A DNA stretch of 64,000 nucleotides from the NCBI RefSeq assembly GCF_008329605.1, contig NZ_NPKO01000002.1, forward strand, positions 186,001 to 250,000. The letters are read 5' to 3'. The stretch comes from Mycolicibacterium sp. P9-64 (GTDB lineage: Bacteria > Actinomycetota > Actinomycetes > Mycobacteriales > Mycobacteriaceae). The notes beneath the pieces were generated by a model. It was not told where the DNA came from. It did not search any database and saw nothing but the letters and a program-made list of their open reading frames with translations. The first letter of the stretch is position 1. Every line of letters begins with the position of its first letter. Of the stretch, positions 1 to 8,749 are shown one piece after another. Made by a program: the position numbers and the translations under genes.

Positions 1-2
1 TG

Positions 3-344
3 TGCACCGGTTGCAATGCAGGGCAGGGACTCTCGGTGCTCGACGGGTTGCGCGCGACGGTCAGGAGCTGTCCGCACGGAGTGCTGGTCGCCGCCGGCTG
101 CATGCTCGGACCACTCACGTGCGCGGCTCGTCCCGACCGCCCCGGCGTGCTGGTGCTGCTGCAGCCCTGCTCAGTCGACCGCACGCCGCTCGGGTCGGCG
201 ACGTGGGTCGGTCCGATCAACGACGAGCACGACGTGGCTGCCGTCGGAGAGTGGGTGCGAAACGGCGACTGGCGTCTCGGTGCGCTGCCGGAGCACCTGC
301 GGCCCGCAATGAACTCGATGCGTCTGGTGGGCAGCCGCAACTGA
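3..344 (+). CDS. Partial cysteine-rich protein, possibly thioredoxin-like [2Fe-2S] fold
   Basis: The reading frame is open from the first base of the window, so the N-terminus is missing. The visible 113 residues begin CTGCNAGQG and carry further cysteines (SCPHGVL, AAGCMLGP, LTCAA, LQPCS). A CxxC followed by spaced cysteines is compatible with a ferredoxin-like thioredoxin-fold [2Fe-2S] protein or another metal-binding protein, but the family is not certain. The segment around GSATWVGPINDEHDVAAV is followed by a hydrophilic tail. The gene converges on the minus-strand gene ending at 359. The coding call rests on the coherent composition and the conserved-looking cysteine spacing; function is inferred only. 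Confidence 0.6.
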   Translation, partial: CTGCNAGQGLSVLDGLRATVRSCPHGVLVAAGCMLGPLTCAARPDRPGVLVLLQPCSVDRTPLGSATWVGPINDEHDVAAVGEWVRNGDWRLGALPEHLRPAMNSMRLVGSRN

Positions 345-358
345 TCTACGCGGCCGGT

Positions 359-721
359 CTACAGGGGAATGAACTTCTCGCTGTTGAGTTCGCGCCACAA
401 CCTGCGGCAGGCGGCCCGCAGGCGTCGCCAGGTCGGGCTCTCCGACATGTGGTCGATGAGGTCGAAGTCTGCGATGACGTACCCGTCCTTCGCGCGGTGC
501 CAGACCTCGGCCAGGCACAGCTCCAAGGCGGCCATGGTGGTCACCCTGGGTGGGGCGATGGTGTCGAGCGCGTCATCGGAGATGAACGCCGGGCACGACG
601 TGTGCACGGTGTGGTCGACGGCGCGGACGTGAATCTCGAGTGCGATGGGGGACAGCGCGGGAGCCTTGCCGCCACGTTCCCGCAACGTCTCGACCTCGGC
701 GTAAACGGCGTCGTCGCGCAT
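359..721 (-). CDS. Conserved hypothetical protein, 120 aa
   Basis: A 120-residue soluble protein starting MRDDAVYAEVETLRER. The ATG at 721-719 is chosen because residues further upstream in the open frame look non-coding and cross the short AT-richer gap at 722-760. The C-terminal half (YVIADFDLIDHM, then WRRLRAACRRLWRELNS) is rich in Trp and Arg and probably helical. No signal peptide, membrane helix or catalytic motif is visible. I do not recognise a named family. It is convergent with the partial gene at the window edge and divergent from the SRPBCC gene at 840. Confidence 0.6.
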   Translation of the reverse strand: MRDDAVYAEVETLRERGGKAPALSPIALEIHVRAVDHTVHTSCPAFISDDALDTIAPPRVTTMAALELCLAEVWHRAKDGYVIADFDLIDHMSESPTWRRLRAACRRLWRELNSEKFIPL

Positions 722-839
722 ACCCAAACTATAGAGGTAACACAGCCGTAACACTGATTTTACGTCGCCTGGATTCCAAGCAGGGTCCGTCCGGGCGCCC
801 GGTAGGGTTCGCCTCAACATCTGAGCAGGGGGAGTCGCC

Positions 840-1313
840 ATGACGGGCCGGACGTTCTCGTTCGAAATCAACAGGACCAGCAGCGCGCCCCCGGCGACGC
901 TCTTCCGCCTCGAAACCGACGGCGCTCGCTGGGCCGACTGGGCCAAGCCCCTGATCGTGCAATCCAGCTGGGAACGGCAGGGCGACCCGGCTCCCGGCGG
1001 GATCGGCGCCATCCGCAAGGTCGGGCTGTGGCCGGTGCTGATGCGGGAGAAGACCGTCGAGTACGAGCAGGACCGCAGGCACGTCTACGCGCTGATCGGC
1101 CCGTCGACGCCCGCCAAGGACTACCAAGCCGAGGCGCTCTTCACGCCGAACGCATCGGGCGGTACCGACCTGCGCTGGCGTGGATCGTTCACCGAAGGTG
1201 CCCGGGGTACCGGACCGGTCATGCTCGCCTTCCTGCGCGGTGCGCTGCAGCTCATCTCGCTGCGGATGATCAAGGCCGCCGAACGCGAAACCCGCACGGG
1301 CCCAACGGGCTGA
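840..1313 (+). CDS. SRPBCC (polyketide cyclase/START-like) family protein
   Basis: A 157-residue single-domain protein. The N-terminal strand (FSFEINRTSSAPPATLFRLETD), the WADWAKPLI helix and the later GGTDLRWRGSF strand and long C-terminal helix (LQLISLRMIKAAERET) follow the helix-grip layout of the SRPBCC superfamily, which binds hydrophobic ligands in a cavity. The ATG follows a purine-rich stretch (GGGGGAGTCGCC) that serves as ribosome binding site. The next gene starts 5 bases after the stop, so the two are probably co-transcribed. The ligand is unknown. Mycobacteria carry many paralogues of this type. Confidence 0.8.
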   Translation: MTGRTFSFEINRTSSAPPATLFRLETDGARWADWAKPLIVQSSWERQGDPAPGGIGAIRKVGLWPVLMREKTVEYEQDRRHVYALIGPSTPAKDYQAEALFTPNASGGTDLRWRGSFTEGARGTGPVMLAFLRGALQLISLRMIKAAERETRTGPTG

Positions 1314-1317
1314 TGAC

Positions 1318-2487
1318 TTGGCGCGCGTCGCTCGGCTCGTCGGAACCGGCTTGGCGACCGCTCTGGTCGCAGGCCCCGCTCTCGCCGTAGCGGCCACCTA
1401 CGCGCACGACGTGCCGTACACCGGCCTGGCGTCGGCATTCGTCACACCCGTGATGTCGTGGGTGATCGTCGTCGCGCTGGCAGGGGGAGTGCTCGCGAGC
1501 TACCTCTGGTTGCGGCAACGCGGCCGCCTCTGCGCGGCGCTCGTGGTCGTCGCCGTGCTGACGGTCGTCGCAGGCTCGGTGGTGACGGCGCGAATGGTCG
1601 CCACCGTCGAGGACGCGGGCGCCGACATCGATCTGTTCGACACCTTCGACGTGTGGTCGAAGCAGACCGCGACACCTGACGCCGAGGCGACCTACGCTAC
1701 GTTCGACGGAGAACCGTTGCAGCTCAGCGTCTATCGGCCACCAGACGCTGACTCCGCGCCGATACTGGTCTTCATCCACGGCGGCGGCTTCGTCGCGGGC
1801 AGCCGTGACGTGCACGGCCCCGACTTCCGGTGGTTCGCCGATCGGGGCTGGCTGACGATCAGCATCGATTACCCCCTGTCGTCGGACGACCAGCACCTGT
1901 GGGACGTCGTCGATCAGCAGATCGGTTGTGCGCTCGGGTGGATCACCGCCAACGCGACCAAGTACGGCGGCGACCCCACCCGGATGTCGCTCAGCGGCGA
2001 CTCCGCGGGCGGAAACCTCGCCATCAACACCGCCTACATGGCCGCGAACGGCACGCTGAAATCGTCCTGCGGCGGGCCGCGGCCGGTGATCTCAGCGGTG
2101 TCGGCGCTCTATCCGGTGGTCGACGTGGCCGGCTTCTACGACAACACCGACCGCGCGCTCGGCGCCGTCTCCCGCGACATGGCAGGCGCGTACGTCGGCG
2201 GATCGCCGCGCGACATTCCACAGGGCTATGCGGCCGTCGCGTCGGCCACCCACATCAGCCCCGCCGCACCGCCGACGCTGATCTTGATGGGTGCGGACGA
2301 TCATCTCGTCCCGACCGAAGGGACGTACCGGTTCGTCGATCGGGCGCGGGCGGCGGGCGTCGACATCGAGCTGGTGGCCGTGCCCTACGCGGATCACGTA
2401 TTCGACGGGCGCACGGGCAGCATCGGCCAGCAGGCATACCGGCAACTGACCCTGAAATGGCTGCGCGATCACGGCCAGGCGCCGTGA
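1318..2487 (+). CDS. Membrane-anchored alpha/beta hydrolase (esterase/lipase type)
   Basis: A 389-residue protein with a TTG start 5 bases after the SRPBCC gene. The first ~100 residues contain about three hydrophobic segments, so the catalytic domain is probably held at the membrane. The hydrolase domain shows the oxyanion-hole HGGG at residues 154-157, the nucleophile elbow GDSAGGN with Ser229, an acidic MGADDHL segment near residue 327 and the catalytic histidine in YADHVFDG at H360. This is the hormone-sensitive-lipase/carboxylesterase arrangement, so ester hydrolysis is expected, with substrate unknown. All triad members are present and it appears functional. Confidence 0.85.
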   Translation: MARVARLVGTGLATALVAGPALAVAATYAHDVPYTGLASAFVTPVMSWVIVVALAGGVLASYLWLRQRGRLCAALVVVAVLTVVAGSVVTARMVATVEDAGADIDLFDTFDVWSKQTATPDAEATYATFDGEPLQLSVYRPPDADSAPILVFIHGGGFVAGSRDVHGPDFRWFADRGWLTISIDYPLSSDDQHLWDVVDQQIGCALGWITANATKYGGDPTRMSLSGDSAGGNLAINTAYMAANGTLKSSCGGPRPVISAVSALYPVVDVAGFYDNTDRALGAVSRDMAGAYVGGSPRDIPQGYAAVASATHISPAAPPTLILMGADDHLVPTEGTYRFVDRARAAGVDIELVAVPYADHVFDGRTGSIGQQAYRQLTLKWLRDHGQAP

Positions 2488-2540
2488 TGACCGGCCTACT
2501 ATCAGGCACATAGCGGCCCATTGCAGCGTGGTCGATTTTC

Positions 2541-2558
2541 CGTCGCTTCGCTCGCCCC
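2541..2558. repeat. Copy of dispersed CGTCGCTTCGCTCGCCCC motif
   Basis: The 18-base motif CGTCGCTTCGCTCGCCCC lies in the short gap upstream of the DUF4129 gene. The same core, or its reverse complement GAGCGAAGCGACG, recurs at 19183-19276 (tandem), 31539-31602 (twice) and inside the carboxylic acid reductase gene near 23560. It is described together with those copies in the findings. Confidence 0.6.
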
Positions 2559-2576
2559 GTCGCTAGGAGGTCTGCG

Positions 2577-3566
2577 ATGACGCGCAGCACGGACGGGAAT
2601 CCCGCCACCGCGACGCCCGCTGCCGAGCATGGGACCAGCCAGGCCGTCTGGCTCGCGATCCTCGTCGTCATCGCCGCGGTGTCCCTGCGCGGTTACGTGC
2701 CCGGGGCCGAGGAACCGGCGGCGGAGCGCAGTGCCGAGAACCCCGCGGCGACGGCCCTCGTCATCGGGCTGCTCGTGGTCTCCATTGCGATCGTCGCGGC
2801 CGCGGTCGTCGCCCGGCTGCACAACCGGAACGTCCCCGCGGCAGGCAGTATCGAGATGCCGGCAATGGCCCGCGGCGCGAGGTCACGGCCGACCTGGCGA
2901 ATGATGCTGATCGCCTTCGGGGTAGTGGCCCTGTGGCTGGTCGCCGTCATGTTCCTCACCCGGCTCGGGGCGAGCTTGCCTCAGAATTCGTCTCCCGCGA
3001 CCGTGCCGGCCCCGGTGTCGTCTGCCGTCCCCACTCCGGGCCCGGGAAACGTGGCGCCACGGACCGAAGAACCGGCAGGGGACTCGAAGCTGATGGGGTA
3101 TTTCTACGCCGCGACCGTGGCCTTCCTGCTCGTCCTGGTCGCGGGCACGCTCGTCACCGCGCGACGGCGGCACCACGTGATGCCGCTCTTGCCGCTTGCC
3201 GAGGTGCCAAATGACAACGATGCGCCCAGCGTCGGATCCGAATCACTCGCGCGTGCAGCGGAAGTCGGCCTCGCCGAGGTCGGCGACCTCAGCCGCGAAC
3301 CCCGCAAGGCGATCATCGCCTGCTACGCGGCGATGGAAGGCGAACTGTCCCACGTGCCCGGCGCCATGCCCGAGGACTTCGACACCGCATCGGAGGTCCT
3401 CGACCGGGCGGTGGCACACCACGCGCTGGGGCCGGACAGCGCAACACAACTGGTGGATCTGTTCGACGAGGCGCGGTTCAGCCCGCACGTGATGACCGAG
3501 GCGCATCGCGACGCGGCGGTGCGAGTGCTGCAACGGGTCCTCGACGAATTGCGGAGCGGCGTATGA
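2577..3566 (+). CDS. DUF4129 domain membrane protein
   Basis: A 329-residue protein preceded by a strong ribosome binding site (AGGAGG, 6 bases before ATG). Hydrophobic segments occur near residues 20-35, 58-82, 108-128 and 175-195, with a Pro/Ser/Val-rich extracytoplasmic stretch between. The C-terminal ~100 residues (PRKAIIACYAAMEGELSHV followed by the FDTASEVLDRAV and LVDLFDEARFSPHVM segments) match the DUF4129 domain that accompanies MoxR ATPases and DUF58 proteins. It is the first gene of a five-gene cluster with start/stop overlaps (ATGA with the next gene). The family has been linked to transglutaminase-associated or envelope processes; the exact role is unknown. Confidence 0.85.
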   Translation: MTRSTDGNPATATPAAEHGTSQAVWLAILVVIAAVSLRGYVPGAEEPAAERSAENPAATALVIGLLVVSIAIVAAAVVARLHNRNVPAAGSIEMPAMARGARSRPTWRMMLIAFGVVALWLVAVMFLTRLGASLPQNSSPATVPAPVSSAVPTPGPGNVAPRTEEPAGDSKLMGYFYAATVAFLLVLVAGTLVTARRRHHVMPLLPLAEVPNDNDAPSVGSESLARAAEVGLAEVGDLSREPRKAIIACYAAMEGELSHVPGAMPEDFDTASEVLDRAVAHHALGPDSATQLVDLFDEARFSPHVMTEAHRDAAVRVLQRVLDELRSGV

Positions 3567-4048
3567 ACAAATTGGTCGTCGCGGGCGTCGCCTTGATCGT
3601 CGTGGTCGGGGCGATGTCGCTGTCTTTGCCCGACCGCAGGGTCTTTCCGTTGATGGTCGGTGCCGTCACGGCGGTGGCGCTGCTGACTGTGCGTTGGTTC
3701 TTGGTGCGTGAAGTCCGGATCGCCTCCGACGACACCTCCGGTCGCGATCCCGGTGAGGTGCTGCGGCGGTGGTCGGCGCGAACCGAGAACCTGGTGCAGC
3801 GATCGGAGTCGAGCCGATCCGACTGGGACAAGCATCTGCGGCCCATGCTCGCACGGCAGTTCGAGCTGGCCTCCGGGCAGCGGAAGGCGAAGGATCCAAG
3901 CGCCTTTCGTGCCAGTGCTCTGATGGTGTTCGGCCCCGAACTCTGGGCGTGGGTCGATCCGGACAACGTGGACCGATCGGGCGGTCTCCAGCCGGGGCCC
4001 GGCCGCGCGGTGCTCAACGACGTGCTGGAGCGATTGGAGCAGCTATGA
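3563..4048 (+). CDS. Membrane protein of the MoxR/DUF58 cluster
   Basis: A 161-residue protein whose ATG overlaps the stop of the DUF4129 gene by 4 bases, so translation is probably coupled. Two N-terminal hydrophobic helices (LVVAGVALIVVVGAMSLSL and the segment at residues 30-48) precede a charged cytoplasmic domain with RRWSARTENLVQRSESS and WDKHLRPMLARQFELASG. I recognise no enzyme motif. Equivalent small membrane proteins occur in actinobacterial moxR operons, and the neighbourhood suggests a structural or adaptor role with the MoxR ATPase. Confidence 0.8.
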   Translation: MNKLVVAGVALIVVVGAMSLSLPDRRVFPLMVGAVTAVALLTVRWFLVREVRIASDDTSGRDPGEVLRRWSARTENLVQRSESSRSDWDKHLRPMLARQFELASGQRKAKDPSAFRASALMVFGPELWAWVDPDNVDRSGGLQPGPGRAVLNDVLERLEQL

Positions 4049-5019
4049 CTGAACATGCCGAGGCAGCCACCACGACCGCAGCCAATTGCGAAGCGGTGCT
4101 CGACGAGATTCAGCGCGTCGTGGTGGGCAGGCGTGCAGCGCTGGCGCTCATCCTGACCGCCGTGCTGGCCCGCGGCCACGTTCTCATCGAGGACCTGCCA
4201 GGGCTCGGCAAGACGCTGATCGCGCGAGCCTTCGCCGCCGCGCTCGGCCTCGACTTCAAGCGCGTGCAGTTCACCCCCGACCTGCTGCCCGCCGACCTGC
4301 TCGGGTCGACCATCTACGACATGCAGTCGGGGCGTTTCGAATTCCGGCCAGGCCCGATCTTCACCAACCTGCTTCTGGCCGACGAGATCAACCGGACGCC
4401 GCCCAAGACGCAGGCCGCTCTGCTCGAGGCGATGGCCGAGCGTCAGGTCAGCATCGACGGTGTCACACACCAACTTCAGCCACCGTTCATCGTCCTCGCC
4501 ACCGACAACCCCATCGAGTACGAGGGCACCTATCCCCTGCCGGAGGCCCAACTCGACCGGTTCATGATCAGGCTGGAACTGCGCTACCTGTCCGAGACCG
4601 AGGAGCTGTCGATGCTGCGCCGCCGCATCGATCGCGGCTCACCAGAGCCGGAGATCAGTCAGATCGTCGACGTGCACGACCTGATCGCGATGCGCGAATC
4701 GGTCGAGCAGGTGACGGTGCACGAGGACGTCCTGCGCTACGTGGTGTCCCTGGCCGGGGCCAGCAGGCAGCACCCGCAGATCGCGGTCGGCGCCAGCCCG
4801 CGCGCCGAACTCGACATCGTCCAGCTCGCGCGCGCGCGTTCGCTGCTGCTCGGCCGCGACTACGTCATCCCCGAGGACGTCAAGGCGCTCGCCGTGCCCG
4901 CCATGGCCCACCGGATCACGCTGCGCCCCGAGATGTGGGTGCGGCAGGTGCGAAACTCCGACGTCGTGGAGGATCTTCTGCGCCGCGTACCGGTGCCGAG
5001 AACGCACGGCGCGACGTGA
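4045..5019 (+). CDS. moxR: MoxR family AAA+ ATPase
   Basis: A 324-residue AAA+ ATPase. The ATG at 4045 overlaps the previous stop by 4 bases; the open frame extends further upstream but only as a shadow. Walker A (GLGKT, residues 53-57), Walker B (LLADEINR, Asp113-Glu114), a sensor region around VLATDNPIEYEG and the C-terminal lid (AVGASPRAELDIVQLARA) are all present. MoxR ATPases act as chaperones for assembly or metallation of partners, often VWA- or DUF58-type proteins encoded next to them, as here. Length and motifs are normal for the family. Confidence 0.95.
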   Translation: MTEHAEAATTTAANCEAVLDEIQRVVVGRRAALALILTAVLARGHVLIEDLPGLGKTLIARAFAAALGLDFKRVQFTPDLLPADLLGSTIYDMQSGRFEFRPGPIFTNLLLADEINRTPPKTQAALLEAMAERQVSIDGVTHQLQPPFIVLATDNPIEYEGTYPLPEAQLDRFMIRLELRYLSETEELSMLRRRIDRGSPEPEISQIVDVHDLIAMRESVEQVTVHEDVLRYVVSLAGASRQHPQIAVGASPRAELDIVQLARARSLLLGRDYVIPEDVKALAVPAMAHRITLRPEMWVRQVRNSDVVEDLLRRVPVPRTHGAT

Positions 5020-6266
5020 ACGACATTCGCACGACACACGCCGAATTACATTGGCAGGCATCCCGGCTGGCGCTGGCGCTGACGACATGTGTTGCCGTCG
5101 CGATGGTGTGCGCACTCCTGGGATCGGCCTGGCAGTTGGTGGCGTTCGCGTCGCCGCTGCTCGGTGTCCTGGTGTCGATCCGGTGGCAACGCCCGGCGCC
5201 CGACGTGCACGTGAACGCCGAACCTGGCGCGCTGCGCTGTTTCGAGACCGAGCAGGTGCGGCTTGCGGTGTGGGCGACCGCCGACGACGGATCTCCTGTC
5301 GAGCTCACCGTGACGGCACCCGATGGCATGGTGCTCGACGTCACGACCGATCAGGCAGGCAGGCTCGAGATCTCGGCGTCGGCCGACCGTTGGGGCCGCT
5401 ACCCCGTCATGGTGCGGGTGGACGTAGTGGCGCGCGGCGGAATGTTTTCTGGCACGGCGACTTTGGTCGTAGCCGAAGTCTTCGTGTTCCCGATCGCGCC
5501 CGCACAGTCGACCACCTTGCCGCGCACCGATCTGCTCGACCGGCTCGGCACCCACCTCACCAGGTACATCGGCCGGGGCGTCGAGTACGGCAACATTCGC
5601 ACCTACGTGCCCGGTGACCAACTGCGCACCGTCAACTGGCCGGTCAGCGCGCGCCGCGGTGCGCTGCACGTGACCGAGCGACTGAGCGAGCGGGCCGCCG
5701 ACGTCGTAGTGCTCGTCGATTCCTCCGACCAGCCGCGGGGCCCGGCGACCGAGGCCACCGAGCGGACGGTGCGGGGCGCCGTCCAGGTGGTTCAACACGC
5801 GTTGCGCAGCGGCGACCGCGCAGGCGTCGTCGTTCTCGGTGCCAAGCCCCGCTGGCTCGGCATCGACATCGGGCGCCGACAGTTCTACCGGGTTCTCGAC
5901 GCGGTTCTGGGCGCCGGTGACGGATTCGAGGACACGACGGGAACTTTGGCGCCCCGAGCGGCCGTACCGTCGGGAGCCATCGTGGTGGCGTTCTCGACGC
6001 TGCTCGACACCGACTTCGCCTTGGCGTTGATCGACCTGTGCCGCCGTGGCCACGTGGTGGTGGCGGTCGACGTGCTGGGCGGAACACCGTTCGAAGTCGA
6101 ACGGGACCCGCTGATCACCAGGATGTGGGCACTGCAGCGCTCCTTCATGTATCGCGACATGGGCACCGTTGGCGTTGACGTGGTGCCCTGGCGCGGTGAC
6201 ATCCCGCTTGACCAGGTGATGCATCTGGTGCCCGATCACCGGCGCCTGGTCGGCGGACGGAGGTGA
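5016..6266 (+). CDS. DUF58 domain membrane protein
   Basis: A 416-residue protein with a GTG start overlapping the MoxR stop (GTGA). Two hydrophobic helices occupy residues ~20-65, followed by a beta-rich extracytoplasmic-like region. The DUF58 signature follows near residue 188-235 (GRGVEYGNIRTYVPGD, LRTVNWPVSARRG), and then a VWA-like domain with VVLVDSSDQPRG as a MIDAS-like DxSxx start. DUF58 proteins are the usual partners of MoxR ATPases. It is encoded immediately downstream of the ATPase and presumably acts with it; the substrate is unknown. Confidence 0.9.
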   Translation: MNDIRTTHAELHWQASRLALALTTCVAVAMVCALLGSAWQLVAFASPLLGVLVSIRWQRPAPDVHVNAEPGALRCFETEQVRLAVWATADDGSPVELTVTAPDGMVLDVTTDQAGRLEISASADRWGRYPVMVRVDVVARGGMFSGTATLVVAEVFVFPIAPAQSTTLPRTDLLDRLGTHLTRYIGRGVEYGNIRTYVPGDQLRTVNWPVSARRGALHVTERLSERAADVVVLVDSSDQPRGPATEATERTVRGAVQVVQHALRSGDRAGVVVLGAKPRWLGIDIGRRQFYRVLDAVLGAGDGFEDTTGTLAPRAAVPSGAIVVAFSTLLDTDFALALIDLCRRGHVVVAVDVLGGTPFEVERDPLITRMWALQRSFMYRDMGTVGVDVVPWRGDIPLDQVMHLVPDHRRLVGGRR

Positions 6267-6267
6267 C

Positions 6268-6702
6268 ATGAGCTTGGGACGTGCTCTCTCCACCGCGTTC
6301 GGTCTGCTGATGGTCGCCTCGACCGCTCTCGTCGCCGAGGGACCTTCGCTCGTCGGTGCTGCGCTGGCGGTGGTCGCGGTGGCCTTCGGTATCCGGTTCG
6401 CCGGGGCCGCCACGCTTGCAGTGATGATCAGCGTGGTGGTGGCCCTGCTTGCCGACGCGCCGCCGATGAGTACGGCCCTGGCGGGTGTCGCCGCTGCTGC
6501 ATACCTGGTGCTGCGGCATGCGAACAGTGTGGAGTCCGTTGTCACTGCCCCGACGGCCATTGGTGCGCTGGGCTTTTCAGCGATCGGTCTGGGTGCGACG
6601 CTGGTCCCGGTCAGCGTGCCGTGGCTGCCGGTGGCCGCGCCGGTGGCGGTTTTGGTGAGCTACGCGATCGTCGTGAAGCCGCTGCTGGCGCAGCGCCGCT
6701 GA
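6268..6702 (+). CDS. Small polytopic membrane protein ending the MoxR operon
   Basis: A 144-residue, nearly entirely hydrophobic protein with about four to five membrane segments and no recognisable catalytic motif. It starts one base after the DUF58 stop, with a GGAGG-containing ribosome binding site inside the upstream gene end. It closes the overlapping cluster that starts at 2577. A hairpin at 6694-6714 overlaps its stop codon and probably terminates the operon. The function is unknown, though co-occurrence with MoxR/DUF58/DUF4129 is common in mycobacteria. Confidence 0.8.
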   Translation: MSLGRALSTAFGLLMVASTALVAEGPSLVGAALAVVAVAFGIRFAGAATLAVMISVVVALLADAPPMSTALAGVAAAAYLVLRHANSVESVVTAPTAIGALGFSAIGLGATLVPVSVPWLPVAAPVAVLVSYAIVVKPLLAQRR

Positions 6703-7118
6703 TCGCCAGCGGCGGTCGAACCGGTAGCCCATGGGCTTCGGGGGCAGCACCCCGAAGACGATCTGCCGAATCGCGCCTGCGTAGGGCAGCCATCCGGACA
6801 AGTCCGCGTCGTGCAGCCTGCGGACCAGGAGCGCCCAGCCGGGGAGTGCACACGCGAGCGCGACGATGACGAACGCCGACAACACGATCGTCATGGCGAT
6901 CGGCTCCGATCGTGTCGCCGACTCGAGGCCGAAGACCAGCGCTGCACCGATGATGCCGGTGAGAGCTAGTGCCAGCGTGGCCCACCAGTACTCGCTGTGT
7001 GAGGCGCGTCCGGAGAAGCGGGCGTAGCTGCGCCGTACAGCGGCAGGGTCAGGTCACGCGGGTCACTCGCACCCAGGGGTGTTTCCCAGTCCGCCGGATG
7101 CTCATCGATGCTGCTCAT
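6577..7118 (-). pseudogene. Frameshifted DUF805 family membrane protein
   Basis: The N-terminus (MSSIDEHPADW, DPRDLTLPLYGA) starts at 7118 and stops at 6966 in its frame. The following DUF805 core is in another frame: YARFSGRASHSEYWW, then a hydrophobic helix, then RRLHDADLSGW and LLPPKP-like FGVLPPKPMGYRFD. Family members usually have about ten more residues between LYGA and the SGRAS..EYWW motif, so a small deletion near 7030-7050 probably broke the frame. The second frame reads past the expected end into the antisense of the upstream gene, so the natural stop is also lost. It is a decayed gene, or an assembly error at one point. Confidence 0.7.
6694..6714. terminator. Hairpin at convergent gene ends
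   Basis: A perfect 8-bp inverted repeat (CGCCGCTG, loop ATCGC, CAGCGGCG) overlaps the end of the MoxR operon and the predicted end of the minus-strand DUF805 remnant. No T-tract follows, which is usual for mycobacterial intrinsic terminators. Confidence 0.5.
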
Positions 7119-7381
7119 CAGATTCCCCCTGGTGTCTTCCGGTTGCCGCGACTGGCGAGCCACCTCCTGGCATCCAGTTGCGCCAATTCGGTTGAAACGG
7201 TACCGCTGATCCCAGATATCTGCAGCATGTATATACGCTGAAGAACTGGCATGGATCGGTTTGCTGGCTTGCGATGATCATGGCAAGCCTCGGGTTGCCG
7301 AGGCGAGGCCACCGCGTCGACGCAGGTGTGCACGGTCTCGGCGGTGTTTGGTGGGTTGCGAGGAGATATGGGGGAGGGGCA

Positions 7382-8023
7382 TTGGGGTTCGAGCGTGGTG
7401 CGAAACGAGACTGGCTGGCGGTGGGAAGTCGTCGTGACATCGCACGCGAACGCATCTTCGCTGCGGCGACCGAACTGATTCGAGAACGCGGCCTGGACGC
7501 GATCACGGCCGACGACGTCGCCCGCAGCGCAGGATGCTCGCGTGCCACCCTGTATCGCTACGTGGGGGGCAAGCCCGCCATCGTCGGGGGCGTCCTGGTC
7601 CGGGTGGCGCAGGCGATGGCCGACAGCATTGCCGAGGCGACCGCCGGATACGACGGCGTCGATCGCGTGGTGGAGATGATATTGGCCGCTTCGGAGGTCG
7701 GCCGTTCCCTGCCGGTGCTCATCGAGCTGCTTCGTCATGGTCGCAATGAACAGGTCCGCGCTCAGCTCGGTTCAGCGGCGACCCGCTCCGCCGCGTTGAG
7801 CACCGCCGGCCTCGAACCCGGCGATGACCAGGCCGCTGACGTCATCATCCGCATCGTGTGGTCCCTGATTGACAATCCGGTGGGCGACGACGCCACCGAG
7901 CGCCAGCTTGTCGAATGGCTGGTGCGGCCTGCGTTCGCTCGGTGGGCCGGTGTGTCCCACATTGACTCGGCCGCGATCCAGCCCGTCACTACGGAGCCGG
8001 TCGACCCGCCCGTCGCCCAGTAA
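7382..8023 (+). CDS. TetR family transcriptional regulator
   Basis: A 213-residue regulator. I place the start at TTG 7382 because GGGGAGGGG lies just upstream and the residues before it (in the longer open frame from 7274) are not family-like. The N-terminal HTH is clear: RERIFAAATELIRERGL, DAITADDVARSAGCSRATLYRYVGGK. The C-terminal ligand domain is helical with no recognised ligand signature. No obvious partner gene adjoins it: a minus-strand ORF overlaps its 3' end and a frameshifted gene lies upstream. The target is unknown. Confidence 0.85.
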   Translation: MGFERGAKRDWLAVGSRRDIARERIFAAATELIRERGLDAITADDVARSAGCSRATLYRYVGGKPAIVGGVLVRVAQAMADSIAEATAGYDGVDRVVEMILAASEVGRSLPVLIELLRHGRNEQVRAQLGSAATRSAALSTAGLEPGDDQAADVIIRIVWSLIDNPVGDDATERQLVEWLVRPAFARWAGVSHIDSAAIQPVTTEPVDPPVAQ

Positions 8024-8323
8024 GTTCCGGCAGTACGGCGGCCTCGACATCGTGGGGAACTGGGCGGTACCTTCGCGGGTAGCGTTGTGCCGTAGGATCT
8101 TCCGGGCGATCGACAGCGATGTGACGCCCGTCCAGAACAGTCGGCTGGCGACCGGCACCAGCAGGAAGTAAGCCAGGCAGGCGGATACGGCGTCCTGCCA
8201 GTTGGTGATTGAGTCCGCCGCGTACTGAATGCCGGCGAACCCGAGGATGAGTAGCGCCAAACCGCCCAGGAGGTTGGCGACGTCTCGTCTGGTAGTCCAG
8301 CTTCGTTCGGTGTCCACGCACAT
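7772..8323 (-). CDS. Small membrane protein, possibly degraded at its C-terminus
   Basis: A 183-codon frame starting MCVDTERSW. It has two convincing hydrophobic helices (ANLLGGLALLILGFAGIQYA and SACLAYFLLVPVASRLFW) in the first ~90 residues. The rest is Arg/Gly-rich and runs antisense through 250 bases of the TetR gene, which suggests that the original stop has been lost. I recognise no family. Confidence is moderate for the N-terminal half and low for the C-terminal half. Confidence 0.4.
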   Translation of the reverse strand: MCVDTERSWTTRRDVANLLGGLALLILGFAGIQYAADSITNWQDAVSACLAYFLLVPVASRLFWTGVTSLSIARKILRHNATREGTAQFPTMSRPPYCRNLLGDGRVDRLRSDGLDRGRVNVGHTGPPSERRPHQPFDKLALGGVVAHRIVNQGPHDADDDVSGLVIAGFEAGGAQRGGAGRR

Positions 8324-8749
8324 CGTCCTTCGCTCGACTCGGTGGTGCCGGCGCTGGCGACAGCGCACGTATGTGTGGCGCTCAACGCCACCGCAAGCCA
8401 ACAACAATCGGGCTCGTCGACGTTGTAGTCAACGTTTGCAACGGCATTCGTAACGGTGATGGCGGAGTTGGGCGGCGTAGGCGTGGCAGGTGGAGGTGTG
8501 TAGGCCATGGGCGGGCTGGGGGACGCGAGATCCCGCCGCCTGCAGACTGGTACGGGTGCATACCAACTGCGTGGCCCTCGAACGGCACCGGGCTGATGGT
8601 TCTCCCGCTGAGACACGACATCGCAGAGTTGGCGTCGCAAGATGCGCGCGATCAGTGCGTTATGCAGGCAATTCTGCGCGGGTTTGCATTGGCTGTGAGA
8701 CGCCGATGACCATCGAGCGGCGCATGCGGTTCTCAATGAATCGATCGAT

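Noticed and set aside
8382-8736. Minus-strand open frames in the 8324-8888 gap
   Set aside because: No ribosome binding site, family motif or coding-like composition; Pro/Arg/Ser-rich and overlapping the promoter region of the ArsR gene.
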